Both the position numbers and the translations under genes were made by a program. A stretch of 64,000 nt of DNA, from positions 385,820-449,819 of the forward strand of contig NZ_JOHS01000010.1 in NCBI RefSeq assembly GCF_000725625.1, read 5' to 3'. Shown here in pieces: positions 8,435 to 18,681 of this stretch. The DNA comes from Streptomyces sp. NRRL F-6676. Its GTDB lineage: Bacteria > Actinomycetota > Actinomycetes > Streptomycetales > Streptomycetaceae. A model generated the notes under the pieces. That model ran no database searches. It saw nothing but the letters and a program-made list of their open reading frames with translations, and was not told the DNA's origin. The first letter of the stretch is position 1; the number at the start of each line of letters is the position of its first letter.

Positions 8435-8450
8435 ATTTGTATACGTGAAT
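8435..8450. promoter_or_regulatory. GntR-type operator candidate upstream of kdgD
   Basis: ATTTGTATACGTGAAT is an imperfect palindrome around GTATAC (8439-8444). GTATAC-centred palindromes are typical of FadR/FCD-branch GntR regulators of sugar-acid operons. It lies about 30 bases before the kdgD start. No GntR gene is in this window. Confidence 0.45.
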
Positions 8451-8477
8451 GACGTCTACGTAGGGAGATGAGCGAGG

Positions 8478-9425
8478 GTGAGCCCCGATGGCGGTACCAG
8501 TGGCGTGGCGCAACGGTTGCGGGACGGGATGGCGGGGGGTGTGCTGTCCTTTCCGCTGACCTCCTTCCACGAGGACGGCTCGCTCGATCCCGACGGGTTC
8601 CGGGACTACGTCGCCGGGCGGCTGGCCACCGCGCCCGGGGCCGTCTTCCCGGCCTGCGGGACGGGCGAGTTCTTCTCGCTGGACGAGGAGGAGTACCGGC
8701 AGGTCGTCACGGCGACCGTCGAGGCCGCGGCGGGCCGCGTGCCCGTCGTGGCCGGGACCGGGTACGGCTGGGCGCAGGCCGCCCGGTTCGCGCGGATCGC
8801 CGAGGAGGCCGGCGCCGACGCGCTGCTCGTGCTGCCGCACTACCTCACCGCCGCCCCGCAGGACGGCCTGGTCGCCCAGCTCGAACAGCTGGCCGCCCGC
8901 ACCCGGCTGCCGCTGATCGCCTACCAGCGCGGCCAGGTCGCCTACGGGCTCGACGCCTTCCGGCGGATCGCGGAGAACCCCGGCGTCATCGGGCTCAAGG
9001 ACGGGCACAGCGACCTCGACCGCCTCCAGCGCCTCACCCTCACCGCCCCCGACGGCTTCCTCTTCTTCAACGGCGCCTCCACCGCCGAGATGCAGGCCCG
9101 CGCCTACGCCACCGTCGGCATCCCCGCCTACTCGTCCGCCGTGCACGCCTTCGCGCCCGAGATCGCGAACGCCTTCTTCGCCGCCCTCCGCGACGGCGAC
9201 GACGGCACCGTGGAGAAGCTGCTGCGCGACTTCTACGTCCCGCTCGTCGAACTGCGCGACCGTGTGCCCGGGTACGCCGTGTCCCTGGTCAAGGCCGCCG
9301 CCCGGCTGCGCGGCTGCCCGGTCGGCCCCGTGCGCGCCCCGCTCACCGACCCCTCGGCCGCCGACCTGGCCGACCTCACCGCCCTGCTGACGACCGGACT
9401 CGACCTCGTAGGAGCCGCCCTGTGA
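8478..9425 (+). CDS. kdgD: 5-dehydro-4-deoxyglucarate dehydratase (KdgD)
   Basis: 315 residues of the DapA/DHDPS aldolase superfamily. The Schiff-base lysine is K174 in IGLKDGHSD and the tyrosine is Y149 in IAYQRG. The ACGTGEFFSL motif replaces the DHDPS glycine-rich loop, as in KdgD. The enzyme dehydrates and decarboxylates 5-keto-4-deoxy-glucarate to 2,5-dioxopentanoate. The GTG at 8478 is used; GCGAGG precedes it. The last four bases overlap the gudD start, so the two genes are translationally coupled and form a glucarate pathway. Confidence 0.92.
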   Translation: MSPDGGTSGVAQRLRDGMAGGVLSFPLTSFHEDGSLDPDGFRDYVAGRLATAPGAVFPACGTGEFFSLDEEEYRQVVTATVEAAAGRVPVVAGTGYGWAQAARFARIAEEAGADALLVLPHYLTAAPQDGLVAQLEQLAARTRLPLIAYQRGQVAYGLDAFRRIAENPGVIGLKDGHSDLDRLQRLTLTAPDGFLFFNGASTAEMQARAYATVGIPAYSSAVHAFAPEIANAFFAALRDGDDGTVEKLLRDFYVPLVELRDRVPGYAVSLVKAAARLRGCPVGPVRAPLTDPSAADLADLTALLTTGLDLVGAAL

Positions 9426-10717
9426 CCCGCGATCTCACCCTCACGGACGTCCGGCTGACGCCGATCCTCGTCGCCGACCCGCCACTGCTCAACACCCAGG
9501 GCGTGCACCAGCCGTACACCCCCCGGCTGATCATCGAGGTCACCACCGCCGACGGCGTCACCGGCGTCGGCGAGACCTACGGCGACACCAAGTACCTGGA
9601 ACTGGCCCGGCCGTTCGCCGCGAAGCTGGTCGGTCACCGGCTCACCGACCTCAACGGGCTGTTCACACTCATGGACGAGGTCGCCGTCGACTCTTCCCAT
9701 GTCTCCGGACAGGTCGACGTCGGCGGACTGCGCGGCGTCCAGACCGCCGACAAGCTGCGGCTGTCCGTCGTCTCCGGCTTCGAGGTGGCCTGCCTGGACG
9801 CGCTCGGCACCTCACTCGGCCTGCCCGTGCACGCGCTGCTGGGCGGCAAGGTGCGCGACGCCGTCGAGTACAGCGCCTACCTCTTCTACAAGTGGGCCGC
9901 CCACCCCGAGGGCGTCCCCTCGGAGCGGGACGACTGGGGCGCCGCCCTCGACCCGGCCGGAATCGTCGCGCAGGCACGGAAGTTCACCGAGCGGTACGGC
10001 TTCACCTCCTTCAAGCTCAAGGGCGGTGTCTTCCCGCCCGAGCAGGAGATCGCCGCGATCCGCGCGCTCGCCGAGGCCTTCCCCGGCCACCCGCTGCGGC
10101 TCGACCCCAACGGCGCCTGGTCCGTTCCGACCTCGCTGAAGGTGGCGGCGGAACTCGGCGACGTCCTCGAATACCTGGAGGACCCGGCGCTCGGCACCCC
10201 CGCCATGGCCGAGGTCGCCGCCCGCACCGACGTCCCCCTCGCCACCAACATGTGCGTGACGACGTTCGCGGAGATCAAGGAGGCGTTCACCAAGGACGCC
10301 GTCCAGGTCGTCCTCTCCGACCACCACTACTGGGGCGGGCTGCGCCAGACCCAGCAACTCGCCGCGCTGTGCCGCACGTTCGGCGTCGGGGTCTCCATGC
10401 ACTCCAACACCCACCTCGGCATCAGCCTCGCCGCCATGACCCATGTCGCGGCCACCGTCCCGAACCTCCACCACGCCTGCGACTCGCACTACCCCTGGCA
10501 GTCCGAGGACGTCCTCACCGAACGGCTGACGTTCGACGGCGGCCGGGTGACGGTCTCCGACGCCCCCGGGCTCGGCGTCGAACTCGACCGCGACCGGCTC
10601 GAGTTCCTGCACCGCCGCTGGCTGGACGACGACGGCCGACTGCGCGAGCGGGACGACGCGGCCGCCATGCGGATCGCCGACCCGGCGTGGGTCACCCCGG
10701 CCGTACCGCGCTGGTAG
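9422..10717 (+). CDS. gudD: Glucarate dehydratase (enolase superfamily)
   Basis: 431 residues. The enolase-superfamily signature is seen as the FKLKGG lysine pair, LRLDPNGAW, YLEDPALG, the ATNMCVTTF asparagine loop and MHSNTHLGIS with the general-acid/base His. This set is that of glucarate/idarate dehydratases, which form 5-keto-4-deoxy-glucarate, the substrate of the upstream KdgD. It starts at GTG 9422, overlapping the kdgD stop by four bases. An imperfect hairpin follows at 10739-10764. Confidence 0.92.
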   Translation: MTRDLTLTDVRLTPILVADPPLLNTQGVHQPYTPRLIIEVTTADGVTGVGETYGDTKYLELARPFAAKLVGHRLTDLNGLFTLMDEVAVDSSHVSGQVDVGGLRGVQTADKLRLSVVSGFEVACLDALGTSLGLPVHALLGGKVRDAVEYSAYLFYKWAAHPEGVPSERDDWGAALDPAGIVAQARKFTERYGFTSFKLKGGVFPPEQEIAAIRALAEAFPGHPLRLDPNGAWSVPTSLKVAAELGDVLEYLEDPALGTPAMAEVAARTDVPLATNMCVTTFAEIKEAFTKDAVQVVLSDHHYWGGLRQTQQLAALCRTFGVGVSMHSNTHLGISLAAMTHVAATVPNLHHACDSHYPWQSEDVLTERLTFDGGRVTVSDAPGLGVELDRDRLEFLHRRWLDDDGRLRERDDAAAMRIADPAWVTPAVPRW

Positions 10718-10738
10718 CGGGCCCTGCCGTACGGGGAC

Positions 10739-10764
10739 GGGGGTGCGCGGGCGCGCGTACCCCC
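10739..10764 (+). terminator. Terminator of the kdgD-gudD operon
   Basis: GGGGGTGCGCG (10739-10749) pairs with CGCGTACCCCC (10754-10764), with one G-U pair and a four-base loop. It begins 22 bases after the gudD stop. Confidence 0.6.
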
Positions 10765-10823
10765 GCAGGACGGGCCCGGTGGTGCACACTGGCCGGAACC
10801 GCACCACGTTCAGGGAGCGCACC

Positions 10824-11951
10824 GTGACCCCGTCCACCGGAGAGGGACCGCACAGCCCCGCCCACGTCGACCCGCTGGCCGCCCTGCGCGCCCCGGGCGA
10901 TCCGCCCTGGGACGTGTACCTCACCGGCACCGTCTTCCTGGACATCGTCTTCACCGGACTCGACTCCGCCCCCGTGCGCGGCACCGAGTCCTGGGCGCGC
11001 GGCATGGGCTCCAGCCCCGGCGGCGTCGCCAACATGGCCACCGCGCTCGCCCGGCTCGGTCTGCGCACCTCCCTCGCCGCCGCGTTTGGCGACGACCACT
11101 ACGGCGAGTACTGCTGGGACGCCCTCGCACGGGGCGAGGGCATCGACCTCGCCCTCTCCCGGACGGTCCCCGGCTGGCACTCCCCGGTCACCGTCTCCAT
11201 GGCGTACGAGGGGGAGCGCACGATGGTCTCCCACGGGCACGAGCCGCCGCAGGAGGCAGCGCTCGCCCAGGAGAGCGCCCCCGACCACCCGCCGCGCGCC
11301 CGCGCCGCGATCGCCTCGCTCGTACCGGGCGTCCCGGCCCCCTGGATCGCCGAGGCCGCCCGCACGGGCACGCGGATCTTCGCCGACGTCGGCTGGGACG
11401 ACACCGGCGCCTGGGACCTGGCAGGCCTCACCGACCTCGCCCACTGCGAGGCGTTCCTGCCCAACGCGGAGGAGGCCATGCGCTACACCGGCGCCGACTG
11501 CCCGCGCGCCGCCGCCCGCGCGCTCACCGCGCATGTGCCGGTGGCCGTGGTGACCCTGGGCGCGGAAGGGGCGTACGCGGTGGACGCGCGCACCGGCGAG
11601 ACGGCGGAGGTCCCGGCGATCGCGGTCGAGGCCCTCGATCCGACCGGCGCCGGTGACGTCTTCGTGGCCGGTTTCGTCACCGGCTCCCTGGCCGGCTGGC
11701 CGCTCGCGGACCGCCTCGCCTTCGCCGGCCTCACCGCCGCGCTCTCCGTCCAGGAGTTCGGCGGCTCCCTGTCGGCACCCGGCTGGTCGGAGGTGGCGGC
11801 CTGGTGGCGCCGGGTGCAGTCCTACGACGACCAGGACCCGGCCGCGCTGCGCCGCTACGCCTTCCTGGCCGACCTGCTCCCCAAGGACCACGTACGCCCC
11901 TGGCCCCTGCGCCGCGCGGTCCCGACGATCGGCTTCGGCCGCTCGGCGTGA
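10824..11951 (+). CDS. PfkB/ribokinase family carbohydrate kinase
   Basis: 375 residues. The PfkB N-terminal pattern is seen as SSPGGVANMATALARLG, and the C-terminal ATP/anion-hole signature as DPTGAGDVFVAGF with the catalytic Asp. The GTG at 10824 has AGGGAG six bases upstream and fits the family N-terminus; an in-frame upstream start at 10743 lacks support. The sugar substrate is not evident. It lies after the glucarate operon but is separated by a hairpin and about 100 bases, so it may be independent. The C-terminal 40 residues (YAFLADLLPKDHVRP) extend past the usual fold. Confidence 0.87.
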   Translation: MTPSTGEGPHSPAHVDPLAALRAPGDPPWDVYLTGTVFLDIVFTGLDSAPVRGTESWARGMGSSPGGVANMATALARLGLRTSLAAAFGDDHYGEYCWDALARGEGIDLALSRTVPGWHSPVTVSMAYEGERTMVSHGHEPPQEAALAQESAPDHPPRARAAIASLVPGVPAPWIAEAARTGTRIFADVGWDDTGAWDLAGLTDLAHCEAFLPNAEEAMRYTGADCPRAAARALTAHVPVAVVTLGAEGAYAVDARTGETAEVPAIAVEALDPTGAGDVFVAGFVTGSLAGWPLADRLAFAGLTAALSVQEFGGSLSAPGWSEVAAWWRRVQSYDDQDPAALRRYAFLADLLPKDHVRPWPLRRAVPTIGFGRSA

Positions 11952-12039
11952 GGCCGGCGTGGGGCCGGCGTGAGGAGGGACACCGCGGCGGGCGGGACGG
12001 TGCGGGGCACGACGGTGCGGCGGGGCTCCGGGGATCAGG

Positions 12040-12055
12040 GACAATGGGCGCCATG
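12040..12055 (+). promoter_or_regulatory. Possible -10 element before era
   Basis: GACAAT at 12040-12045 followed by seven bases and the ATG at 12053. This fits the leaderless geometry seen elsewhere in the window. An in-frame ATG at 12044 overlaps the element and is less likely to be the start. Confidence 0.35.
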
Positions 12056-13006
12056 AGCGTTGCTACCCAGTCATCCGAAGAGCCGGCCGAGGCCGTCCAC
12101 CGCGCCGGTTTCGCCTGCTTCGTGGGCCGCCCCAACGCGGGCAAGTCCACCCTGACGAACGCTCTGGTCGGCCAGAAGGTGGCGATCACCTCCAACCGGC
12201 CGCAGACGACCCGGCACACGGTCCGCGGCATCGTGCACCGGCCGGACGCCCAGCTCATCCTGGTCGACACCCCCGGACTGCACAAGCCGCGCACGCTGCT
12301 CGGCGAGCGCCTCAACGACGTCGTGCGGACCACCTGGGCCGAGGTCGACGTCGTCGGCTTCTGCCTGCCCGCCGACCAGAAGCTCGGCCCCGGCGACCGT
12401 TTCATCGCCAAGGAACTGGCCGGGATCCGCAAGACGCCCAAGGTCGCCGTCGTCACCAAGACGGACCTCGTGGACGCCAAGGCGCTGGCCGAGCAGCTCA
12501 TCGCCGTCGACCAGCTCGGGGCGGAGCTCGGGATCACCTGGGCGGAGATCGTGCCGGTGTCGGCGACGGCCGGCAAGCAGGTCGGCCTCCTCGCCGACCT
12601 GCTCGTCCCGCTGCTCCCCGAGGGCCCCGCGCTCTACCCGGAGGGCGACCTGACGGACGAGCCCGAGCAGGTCATGGTCGCCGAGCTGATCCGTGAGGCG
12701 GCGCTGGAAGGCGTCCGCGACGAGCTGCCGCACTCGATCGCGGTGGTCGTCGAGGAGATGCTGCCGCGCGAGGACCGCCCCGCCGACAAGCCCCTCCTCG
12801 ACATCCACGCCAACGTCTTCATCGAGCGCCCCAGCCAGAAGGGCATCATCATCGGCCCCAAGGGCAAGCGGCTGAAGGACGTCGGCATCAAGTCCCGCAA
12901 ACAGATCGAGGCGCTGCTGGGCACGCCGGTCTTCCTCGACCTGCACGTCAAGGTCGCCAAGGACTGGCAACGGGACCCCAAGCAACTCCGACGCCTGGGC
13001 TTCTAG
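12053..13006 (+). CDS. era: GTPase Era
   Basis: 317 residues. G1 is GRPNAGKST, G3 is DTPG, and G4 is TKTD in place of NKxD. The C-terminal KH domain contains IIIGPKGKRLKDVG. Era binds the 3' end of 16S rRNA in 30S maturation. The start at 12053 is favoured over the ATG three codons upstream. In this region era (+) faces the ybeY/CNNM operon (-), also concerned with rRNA maturation; the convergent ends are separated by palindromic repeats. Confidence 0.93.
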   Translation: MSVATQSSEEPAEAVHRAGFACFVGRPNAGKSTLTNALVGQKVAITSNRPQTTRHTVRGIVHRPDAQLILVDTPGLHKPRTLLGERLNDVVRTTWAEVDVVGFCLPADQKLGPGDRFIAKELAGIRKTPKVAVVTKTDLVDAKALAEQLIAVDQLGAELGITWAEIVPVSATAGKQVGLLADLLVPLLPEGPALYPEGDLTDEPEQVMVAELIREAALEGVRDELPHSIAVVVEEMLPREDRPADKPLLDIHANVFIERPSQKGIIIGPKGKRLKDVGIKSRKQIEALLGTPVFLDLHVKVAKDWQRDPKQLRRLGF

Positions 13007-13011
13007 CAGCC

Positions 13012-13181
13012 GCCCGCGCCCCCCTGAAAGGGGCGCGGGGCTGTGTCGCCATGCGGCTCCGCCGCGTGGGCGCGAAACGGGGCGAAGCCCCATGCCGGGG
13101 TCCAAGGGGCTGAGCCCCTTGAGGACGGGACGGGCAGGGGCGGCGGGGGCGGCGGGGGCGGCGGGGGCGAAAATTCCCTGG
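13012..13181. repeat. REP-like palindromes at the convergent era / cda-like ends
   Basis: This 175-base gap holds several short hairpins: CCCCTGAAAGGGG, CGGCTCCGCCG, GGGGCGAAGCCCC and the palindrome CAAGGGGCTGAGCCCCTTG. They are followed by three tandem GGCGGGGGC units and a short A run. The right half closely resembles the outer arm of the element at 4921-4985. It probably serves as a bidirectional terminator. Confidence 0.7.
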
Positions 13182-13535
13182 TCAGCCCGCCGCGAGCGAC
13201 GCCCGCACCACCCCGTCCGGCCCCGCCAGGTGGACCGGCGTGCCGGACCCGCCGAGATCCCGCACCGCCGCCAGATCCTCCGCCGGAACCCCGTCCGCCT
13301 CGGACACCACCGCCGCCGCCTCCAGGGACTTCGCCCCGGACGCCACCGCCATCGCCACCGCCGTGCGCAGCGCGCTCAGCCGCAGCGAGGCAAGCTCCAC
13401 ACTCCCCGCCACATACGTACGCCCCGTCTCGTCCCGCACGGCCGCCCCCTCGGGCACACCGTTGCGGGCCCGGGCCGAACGGGCCAGGGTGACGATCTTG
13501 CGGTCCTCGGCGTCGAGCGCGTTGCTGTCGGTCAT
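13182..13535 (-). CDS. Cytidine deaminase-like protein lacking zinc ligands
   Basis: 117 residues. The alignment core of CDA is visible ([20 protein letters not shown]), but where CDA has the Cys/His-Ala-Glu zinc and catalytic motif this protein reads [10 protein letters not shown]. The C-terminal PCxxC motif is also absent. It is therefore probably not a functional deaminase; a structural or regulatory role is possible. The ATG at 13535 is chosen; an extension upstream encodes low-quality sequence. It is downstream of the MmcQ gene on the same strand with 37 bases between them. Confidence 0.7.
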   Translation of the reverse strand: MTDSNALDAEDRKIVTLARSARARNGVPEGAAVRDETGRTYVAGSVELASLRLSALRTAVAMAVASGAKSLEAAAVVSEADGVPAEDLAAVRDLGGSGTPVHLAGPDGVVRASLAAG

Positions 13536-13572
13536 GAGCCGAGCATACGAACCCGGCCGCCCGGCGCGTGCT

Positions 13573-13932
13573 TCAGGGGCGGTCGAGGCGGAGCCGCTCG
13601 GCGCGCGGCAACCCCGCCACCACAAGGTCGTAGGAGTCCTCCACCAGCTCCCGCACCAGCCGGTCCGGAAGCGGCCCGTCCACCGTGACGGTGTTCCAGT
13701 GCCGCTTGTTCATGTGGTACCCGGGGATGATCAGCCCCGGATGCTCCTCCCGGAGCCGCACCGCGTCCTCCGGGTCGCACTTCAGGTTGACCGTCAGCGG
13801 CCGCGCGCCCAGGTCCGTCAGCGCGAACATCTTGCCCAGCACCTTGAAGACCGAGGCGTCGGGGGTGAAGGGGAAGTCCTCCACCGCCGCGTTGAAGGAC
13901 AGGCACAGTGCGCGCAGCCGCTGCGGGGTCAC
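13573..13932 (-). CDS. MmcQ/YjbR family DNA-binding-type protein
   Basis: 119 residues with the full family pattern: a start around [51 protein letters not shown] split over the middle, and a C-terminal [14 protein letters not shown]. The fold is CyaY-like, and the molecular role in Streptomyces is unknown. The start overlaps the last four bases of the CNNM gene (ATGA), so it is translationally coupled to it. Confidence 0.85.
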   Translation of the reverse strand: MTPQRLRALCLSFNAAVEDFPFTPDASVFKVLGKMFALTDLGARPLTVNLKCDPEDAVRLREEHPGLIIPGYHMNKRHWNTVTVDGPLPDRLVRELVEDSYDLVVAGLPRAERLRLDRP

Positions 13933-15236
13933 TCGGACCTGGCCTCCTCCCGGTCCGGCACCGCCGCCGGCACCACCGGCTCCACCAGCACCGTCACGAT
14001 CTTGTTCCGCCGCCCGGCCGCCGCCTCCGCCGTCAGCCGCAGCCGGCGCCCGTCGGGCAGCTCGACCTCCGAGGACGCGCCCGCGATCGGCACCCGGCCG
14101 AGCGCCTTGGCGAGCAGGCCGCCCACCGTCTCCACGTCCTCGTCGTCGTACTCCTCGACGCCGTACAGCTCGCCGAGGTCGCCGATGTCCAGGCGCGCGG
14201 TGACCCGGAAGCGGTCCCCGTCCAGCTTCTCCACCGGCGGCAGCTCGCGGTCGTACTCGTCGGTGATCTCGCCGACGATCTCCTCCAGGATGTCCTCGAT
14301 GGTGACGATCCCCGCCGTGCCGCCGTACTCGTCGATCACGACGGCCACGTGGTGGCGCTCCTGCTGCATCTCGCGCAGCAGATCGCCCGCGTTCTTCGTG
14401 TCGGGCACGAAGGACGCCGGCCGCATCGCCGTGGAGACCAGGTCGCTCTCCGCGTCCCGGCTGATGTGCGTCTTGCGGGCCAGGTCCTTGAGGTAGACGA
14501 TCCCGACGATGTCGTCCTCGCTGTCCCCGGTGACCGGGATGCGCGAGAAACCGGAGCGCAGCGCCAGCGTCAGCGCCTGCCGGATCGTCTTGTACCGCTC
14601 GATGACCACCAGGTCCGTGCGCGGCACCATCACCTCGCGCACCAGCGTGTCGCCCAGCTCGAAGACCGAGTGCACCATGCGGCGCTCCTCGTCCTCGATC
14701 AGCGACTCCGCCTCCGCGAGGTCCACCAGCGCCCGCAGCTCCGCCTCGGAGGCGAACGGGCCCCGCCGGAAGCCCTTGCCGGGGGTGAGCGCGTTGCCGA
14801 TGAGGATGAGCAGCGACGGGAGCGGGCCGAGGACCCGGGCCAGCGGCACCAGCACGTACGCGGCCACCGTCGCCGTGTTGAGCGGGTGCTGGCGGCCGAT
14901 GGTGCGCGGCGAGACGCCGACCGCCACGTACGACACCAGCACCATCACCGCGATGGCGACGGTCAGCGCTTCCGCCGTGCCGTCGAACTCCTTCAGGCAG
15001 GCGTACGTCACCACGGCCGCGGCGGCCATCTCGCAGGCGACCCGCAGCAGCAGCGCCAGGTTGAGGTAGCGCGTCGGGTCGGCGGCGACCTGCACCAGCA
15101 TGGTGCCGCCCCGCCGCCCGGACCGCACGGCCTCCTCGGCGCGGAAGCTGGAGATCCGTGCCAGGCCCGCCTCCGCGCAGGCGGCGAGCCAGGCGACGAC
15201 GACCAGGGCGACGGCCCCGGCGATCAGCTGGGTCAT
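13929..15236 (-). CDS. CNNM/CorC-type membrane protein (DUF21-CBS-CorC_HlyC)
   Basis: 435 residues. Hydrophobic segments near residues 1-25, 60-80, 90-115 and 125-150 form a DUF21 membrane domain. Two CBS domains follow ([19 protein letters not shown] and the [14 protein letters not shown] region), and then the C-terminal CorC/HlyC domain. Such proteins are linked to magnesium or cobalt efflux; they are often annotated as hemolysins, which I consider misleading. It overlaps ybeY by four bases upstream and the MmcQ gene by four bases downstream, within the phoH operon. Confidence 0.88.
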   Translation of the reverse strand: MTQLIAGAVALVVVAWLAACAEAGLARISSFRAEEAVRSGRRGGTMLVQVAADPTRYLNLALLLRVACEMAAAAVVTYACLKEFDGTAEALTVAIAVMVLVSYVAVGVSPRTIGRQHPLNTATVAAYVLVPLARVLGPLPSLLILIGNALTPGKGFRRGPFASEAELRALVDLAEAESLIEDEERRMVHSVFELGDTLVREVMVPRTDLVVIERYKTIRQALTLALRSGFSRIPVTGDSEDDIVGIVYLKDLARKTHISRDAESDLVSTAMRPASFVPDTKNAGDLLREMQQERHHVAVVIDEYGGTAGIVTIEDILEEIVGEITDEYDRELPPVEKLDGDRFRVTARLDIGDLGELYGVEEYDDEDVETVGGLLAKALGRVPIAGASSEVELPDGRRLRLTAEAAAGRRNKIVTVLVEPVVPAAVPDREEARSE

Positions 15237-15730
15237 GAGACGGTCGGAGCCGGGGACGGGCCGGTCATGCCCTTCTCCGCCCGCCAGCCGTCCACGATGG
15301 CGGCCTGGAGACCGAACATCTCGGCCTTCTCGTCGGGCTCCTCGTGGTCGTAGCCCAGCAGGTGCAGCACCCCGTGCACGGTGAGCAGTTGCAGTTCCTC
15401 GTCCATGGAGTGCTGCGTGGGCGCCTCGGCGCCCTGCTTGGCCGCGACCTCGGGACAGAGCACGATGTCACCGAGGAGGCCCTGCGGGGGCTCGTCGTCG
15501 TCCTTGCCCGGCGGACGCAGTTCGTCCATCGGGAAGGACATCACGTCCGTGGGCCCCGGCAGGTCCATCCACTGCCGGTGCAGCTGCTCCATGGCGTCGG
15601 CGTCCACGACGATCACCGAGAGCTCGGAGAGCGGGTGGATGCGCATCCGCGCGAGGGCGTGGCGGGCGATGTCGAGGATCGCCTGCTCGTCGACCTCGGT
15701 TCCGGACTCGTTGTTGACGTCGATCGACAT
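15233..15730 (-). CDS. ybeY: Endoribonuclease YbeY (rRNA maturation factor)
   Basis: 165 residues with the signature [13 protein letters not shown], a zinc site H-x3-H-x5-H. The upstream motif [10 protein letters not shown] is also typical. YbeY takes part in 16S rRNA 3' end processing and 70S quality control. It sits directly between phoH (15 bases apart) and the CNNM gene (4-base overlap), a conserved bacterial order. Confidence 0.93.
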   Translation of the reverse strand: MSIDVNNESGTEVDEQAILDIARHALARMRIHPLSELSVIVVDADAMEQLHRQWMDLPGPTDVMSFPMDELRPPGKDDDEPPQGLLGDIVLCPEVAAKQGAEAPTQHSMDEELQLLTVHGVLHLLGYDHEEPDEKAEMFGLQAAIVDGWRAEKGMTGPSPAPTVS

Positions 15731-15745
15731 GGTCGTGCCGTGTCT

Positions 15746-16840
<1,095 letters not shown>

Positions 16841-16996
16841 GGGCCGGCTCTGTAGGCCTTGCTCGTCCTCCTCGGAACGTCTCGCCCGCCACACGGGCGC
16901 CCTGGTGATTCCAGTCATTCCAGGGTACGACGCGGGACTGACACTGCCGTAGGACTTTTCCGGGAGCGGCCCCGCATGAGGGCGGGACCGTCCGGT

Positions 16997-18397
16997 TCAG
17001 CCGCGCTGGGCCCGCAGTGCCTCCCGCAGCCAGTGGTACGACGCCTTCGGGGTCCGCTCCAGCGTCGCGAAGTCGACGTGCACCAGACCGAAGCGCCGGG
17101 CGTACCCCTCGGCCCACTCGAAGTTGTCGAGCAGCGACCACACGAAGTAGCCCCGTACGTCCACGCCCGCCTCGATCGCCTCGTGCAGCGCGCGCACATG
17201 CCCGTCGAGGTAGGCGATCCGCTCCCGGTCGTCGAGGCCCTCGTAGGAGCAGCCGTTCTCCGTGATCGTCACCGGGGGCAGCCGGTCGCCGTAGCGGTCG
17301 CGGAAGGCGGTGAGCAGTTCGGTGAGCCCCTCCGGGACCACCGGCCAGCCGAAGTCCGTCACCGGGCGGCCCTCGATCTCCCGCACCGAGAAGGGCAGTT
17401 CGGCGGGCATCTGCACGCCCCCGAACTCGATCTCGGTGCCCTGCGGGGCGCCCACCCGGGTCGGGGCGTAGTAGTTGATCCCGTACCGGTCGATCGGCTC
17501 GGCGATCACCTTCAGATCGGCCTCCACCCGCGCCGCCGTGCCCGGCATCAGCTCGCCGAGGCCGTCGGGGTAGGCGCCGAGCAGCAGCGGGTCGGCGAAG
17601 AGGCGGTTCAGGAGCAGGTCGTAGAAACCGGCCGCCTCCAGATCCGCCGGGTCCTGGGAGGCCGGCCAGGTCGGGCCGTGGGAGTTGGCGATCCCGACGT
17701 CCTCCGCCCCGGCCGCACGCAGCGCCCGTACCGCCAGGCCGTGCGCGAGGAGCTGGTGGTGGGCGACGGGCAGCGCGTCGAAGAGCAGCCGGTGACCGGG
17801 GGCGTGGGTGCCGAGCGCGTGGCCGAGGAGGGTGTGCTCGGCGGGCTCGTTGAGCGTGAGCCAGGTGGGCACACGGTCGCCGAGCCGCGCGGCGACGCGG
17901 GCCGCGTACTCCGCGAACCGCTCCGCCGTCTCCCGCGACCGCCAGCCCCCGGCCTCCTCCACGGCGAGCGGCAGGTCCCAGTGGAAGAGGGTCGGCACCG
18001 GCCGCACGCCGGCCGCGCACAGCTCGTCCACGAGGCGGTCGTAGAAATCCAGGCCGCCGGGGCTGTTCACACGCGGCCAGGAGACCGAGAAGCGGTACGC
18101 GTCCACACCGAGGCCGCGCAGCAGCGCCACGTCCTCGCTGTGGCGGTGGTAGTGGTCGCAGGCCACCGCCGCCGTCGAGCCGTCCTTCACGCGCCCCGGC
18201 CCGGCGGTGAACGCGTCCCACACCGACGGCTCGCGCGCGTCGGCCGCGCCCTCGATCTGGTGCGCCGAGGTGGACACGCCCCACAGGAACCCGGCCGGGA
18301 ACCGGGGCAGGGGACGGTCGTGAGGGGCCCCGGCACGGTCTTGAGGGGCCCCGGCCGTGCTGGATGCCCCGGCCGTGCTGGATGCACCGGAGGTCAT
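16997..18397 (-). CDS. Family 1 glycoside hydrolase (beta-glucosidase)
   Basis: 466 residues. The GH1 N-terminal signature FLWGVSTSAHQIEG, the acid/base motif TLNEP and the nucleophile motif ITENG are all present, and SLLDNFEWAEGY closes the barrel. There is no signal peptide, so it is cytoplasmic. The ATG at 18397 has GGAGG upstream and overlaps the last four bases of the emfourin gene, giving translational coupling to the protease-inhibitor pair. The first 20 residues are a low-complexity GASSTAGASSTAGA repeat. Confidence 0.92.
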   Translation of the reverse strand: MTSGASSTAGASSTAGAPQDRAGAPHDRPLPRFPAGFLWGVSTSAHQIEGAADAREPSVWDAFTAGPGRVKDGSTAAVACDHYHRHSEDVALLRGLGVDAYRFSVSWPRVNSPGGLDFYDRLVDELCAAGVRPVPTLFHWDLPLAVEEAGGWRSRETAERFAEYAARVAARLGDRVPTWLTLNEPAEHTLLGHALGTHAPGHRLLFDALPVAHHQLLAHGLAVRALRAAGAEDVGIANSHGPTWPASQDPADLEAAGFYDLLLNRLFADPLLLGAYPDGLGELMPGTAARVEADLKVIAEPIDRYGINYYAPTRVGAPQGTEIEFGGVQMPAELPFSVREIEGRPVTDFGWPVVPEGLTELLTAFRDRYGDRLPPVTITENGCSYEGLDDRERIAYLDGHVRALHEAIEAGVDVRGYFVWSLLDNFEWAEGYARRFGLVHVDFATLERTPKASYHWLREALRAQRG

Positions 18398-18660
18398 GCG
18401 CCCTCCTTCAGCACCCGGGAGACCAGCTCGCGCTGCGCCTCGGTCAGCCGGGGGTCCGCGCAGTACACCGTCGTCCCGTCCACCGTGATCCGGTAGCCGA
18501 AGCCGTCCGGGACGCCGGACGGGGGCCGGTCCCGGCCGCCCGCCAGCGCCCGCTCGGCCAGCGCCCGCCACTCCCCGGCGTCGGGCCGCCCGGCGGTGTC
18601 CACCTCGGCCCGCCGCTCGATGCCCGCGAAACCCCCGGTACGCCTCACCTGAATCCGCAT
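18394..18660 (-). CDS. Emfourin-type protealysin inhibitor
   Basis: 88 residues. The start MRIQVRRTGGFAGIERRAEV, the central GEWRALAERAL, and the C-terminal FGYRITVDG and LTEAQRELVSRV match the pattern I know for emfourin, a slow tight-binding inhibitor of protealysin-like M4 proteases. It lies 21 bases downstream of an M4 protease gene of exactly that type on the same strand, which supports the assignment. It overlaps the GH1 start by four bases. Confidence 0.8.
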   Translation of the reverse strand: MRIQVRRTGGFAGIERRAEVDTAGRPDAGEWRALAERALAGGRDRPPSGVPDGFGYRITVDGTTVYCADPRLTEAQRELVSRVLKEGA

Positions 18661-18681
18661 GGCGTTCTGTGTAGTACGGAT

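Noticed and set aside
13182..13535. Functional cytidine deaminase
   Set aside because: The zinc-binding and catalytic residues are missing.
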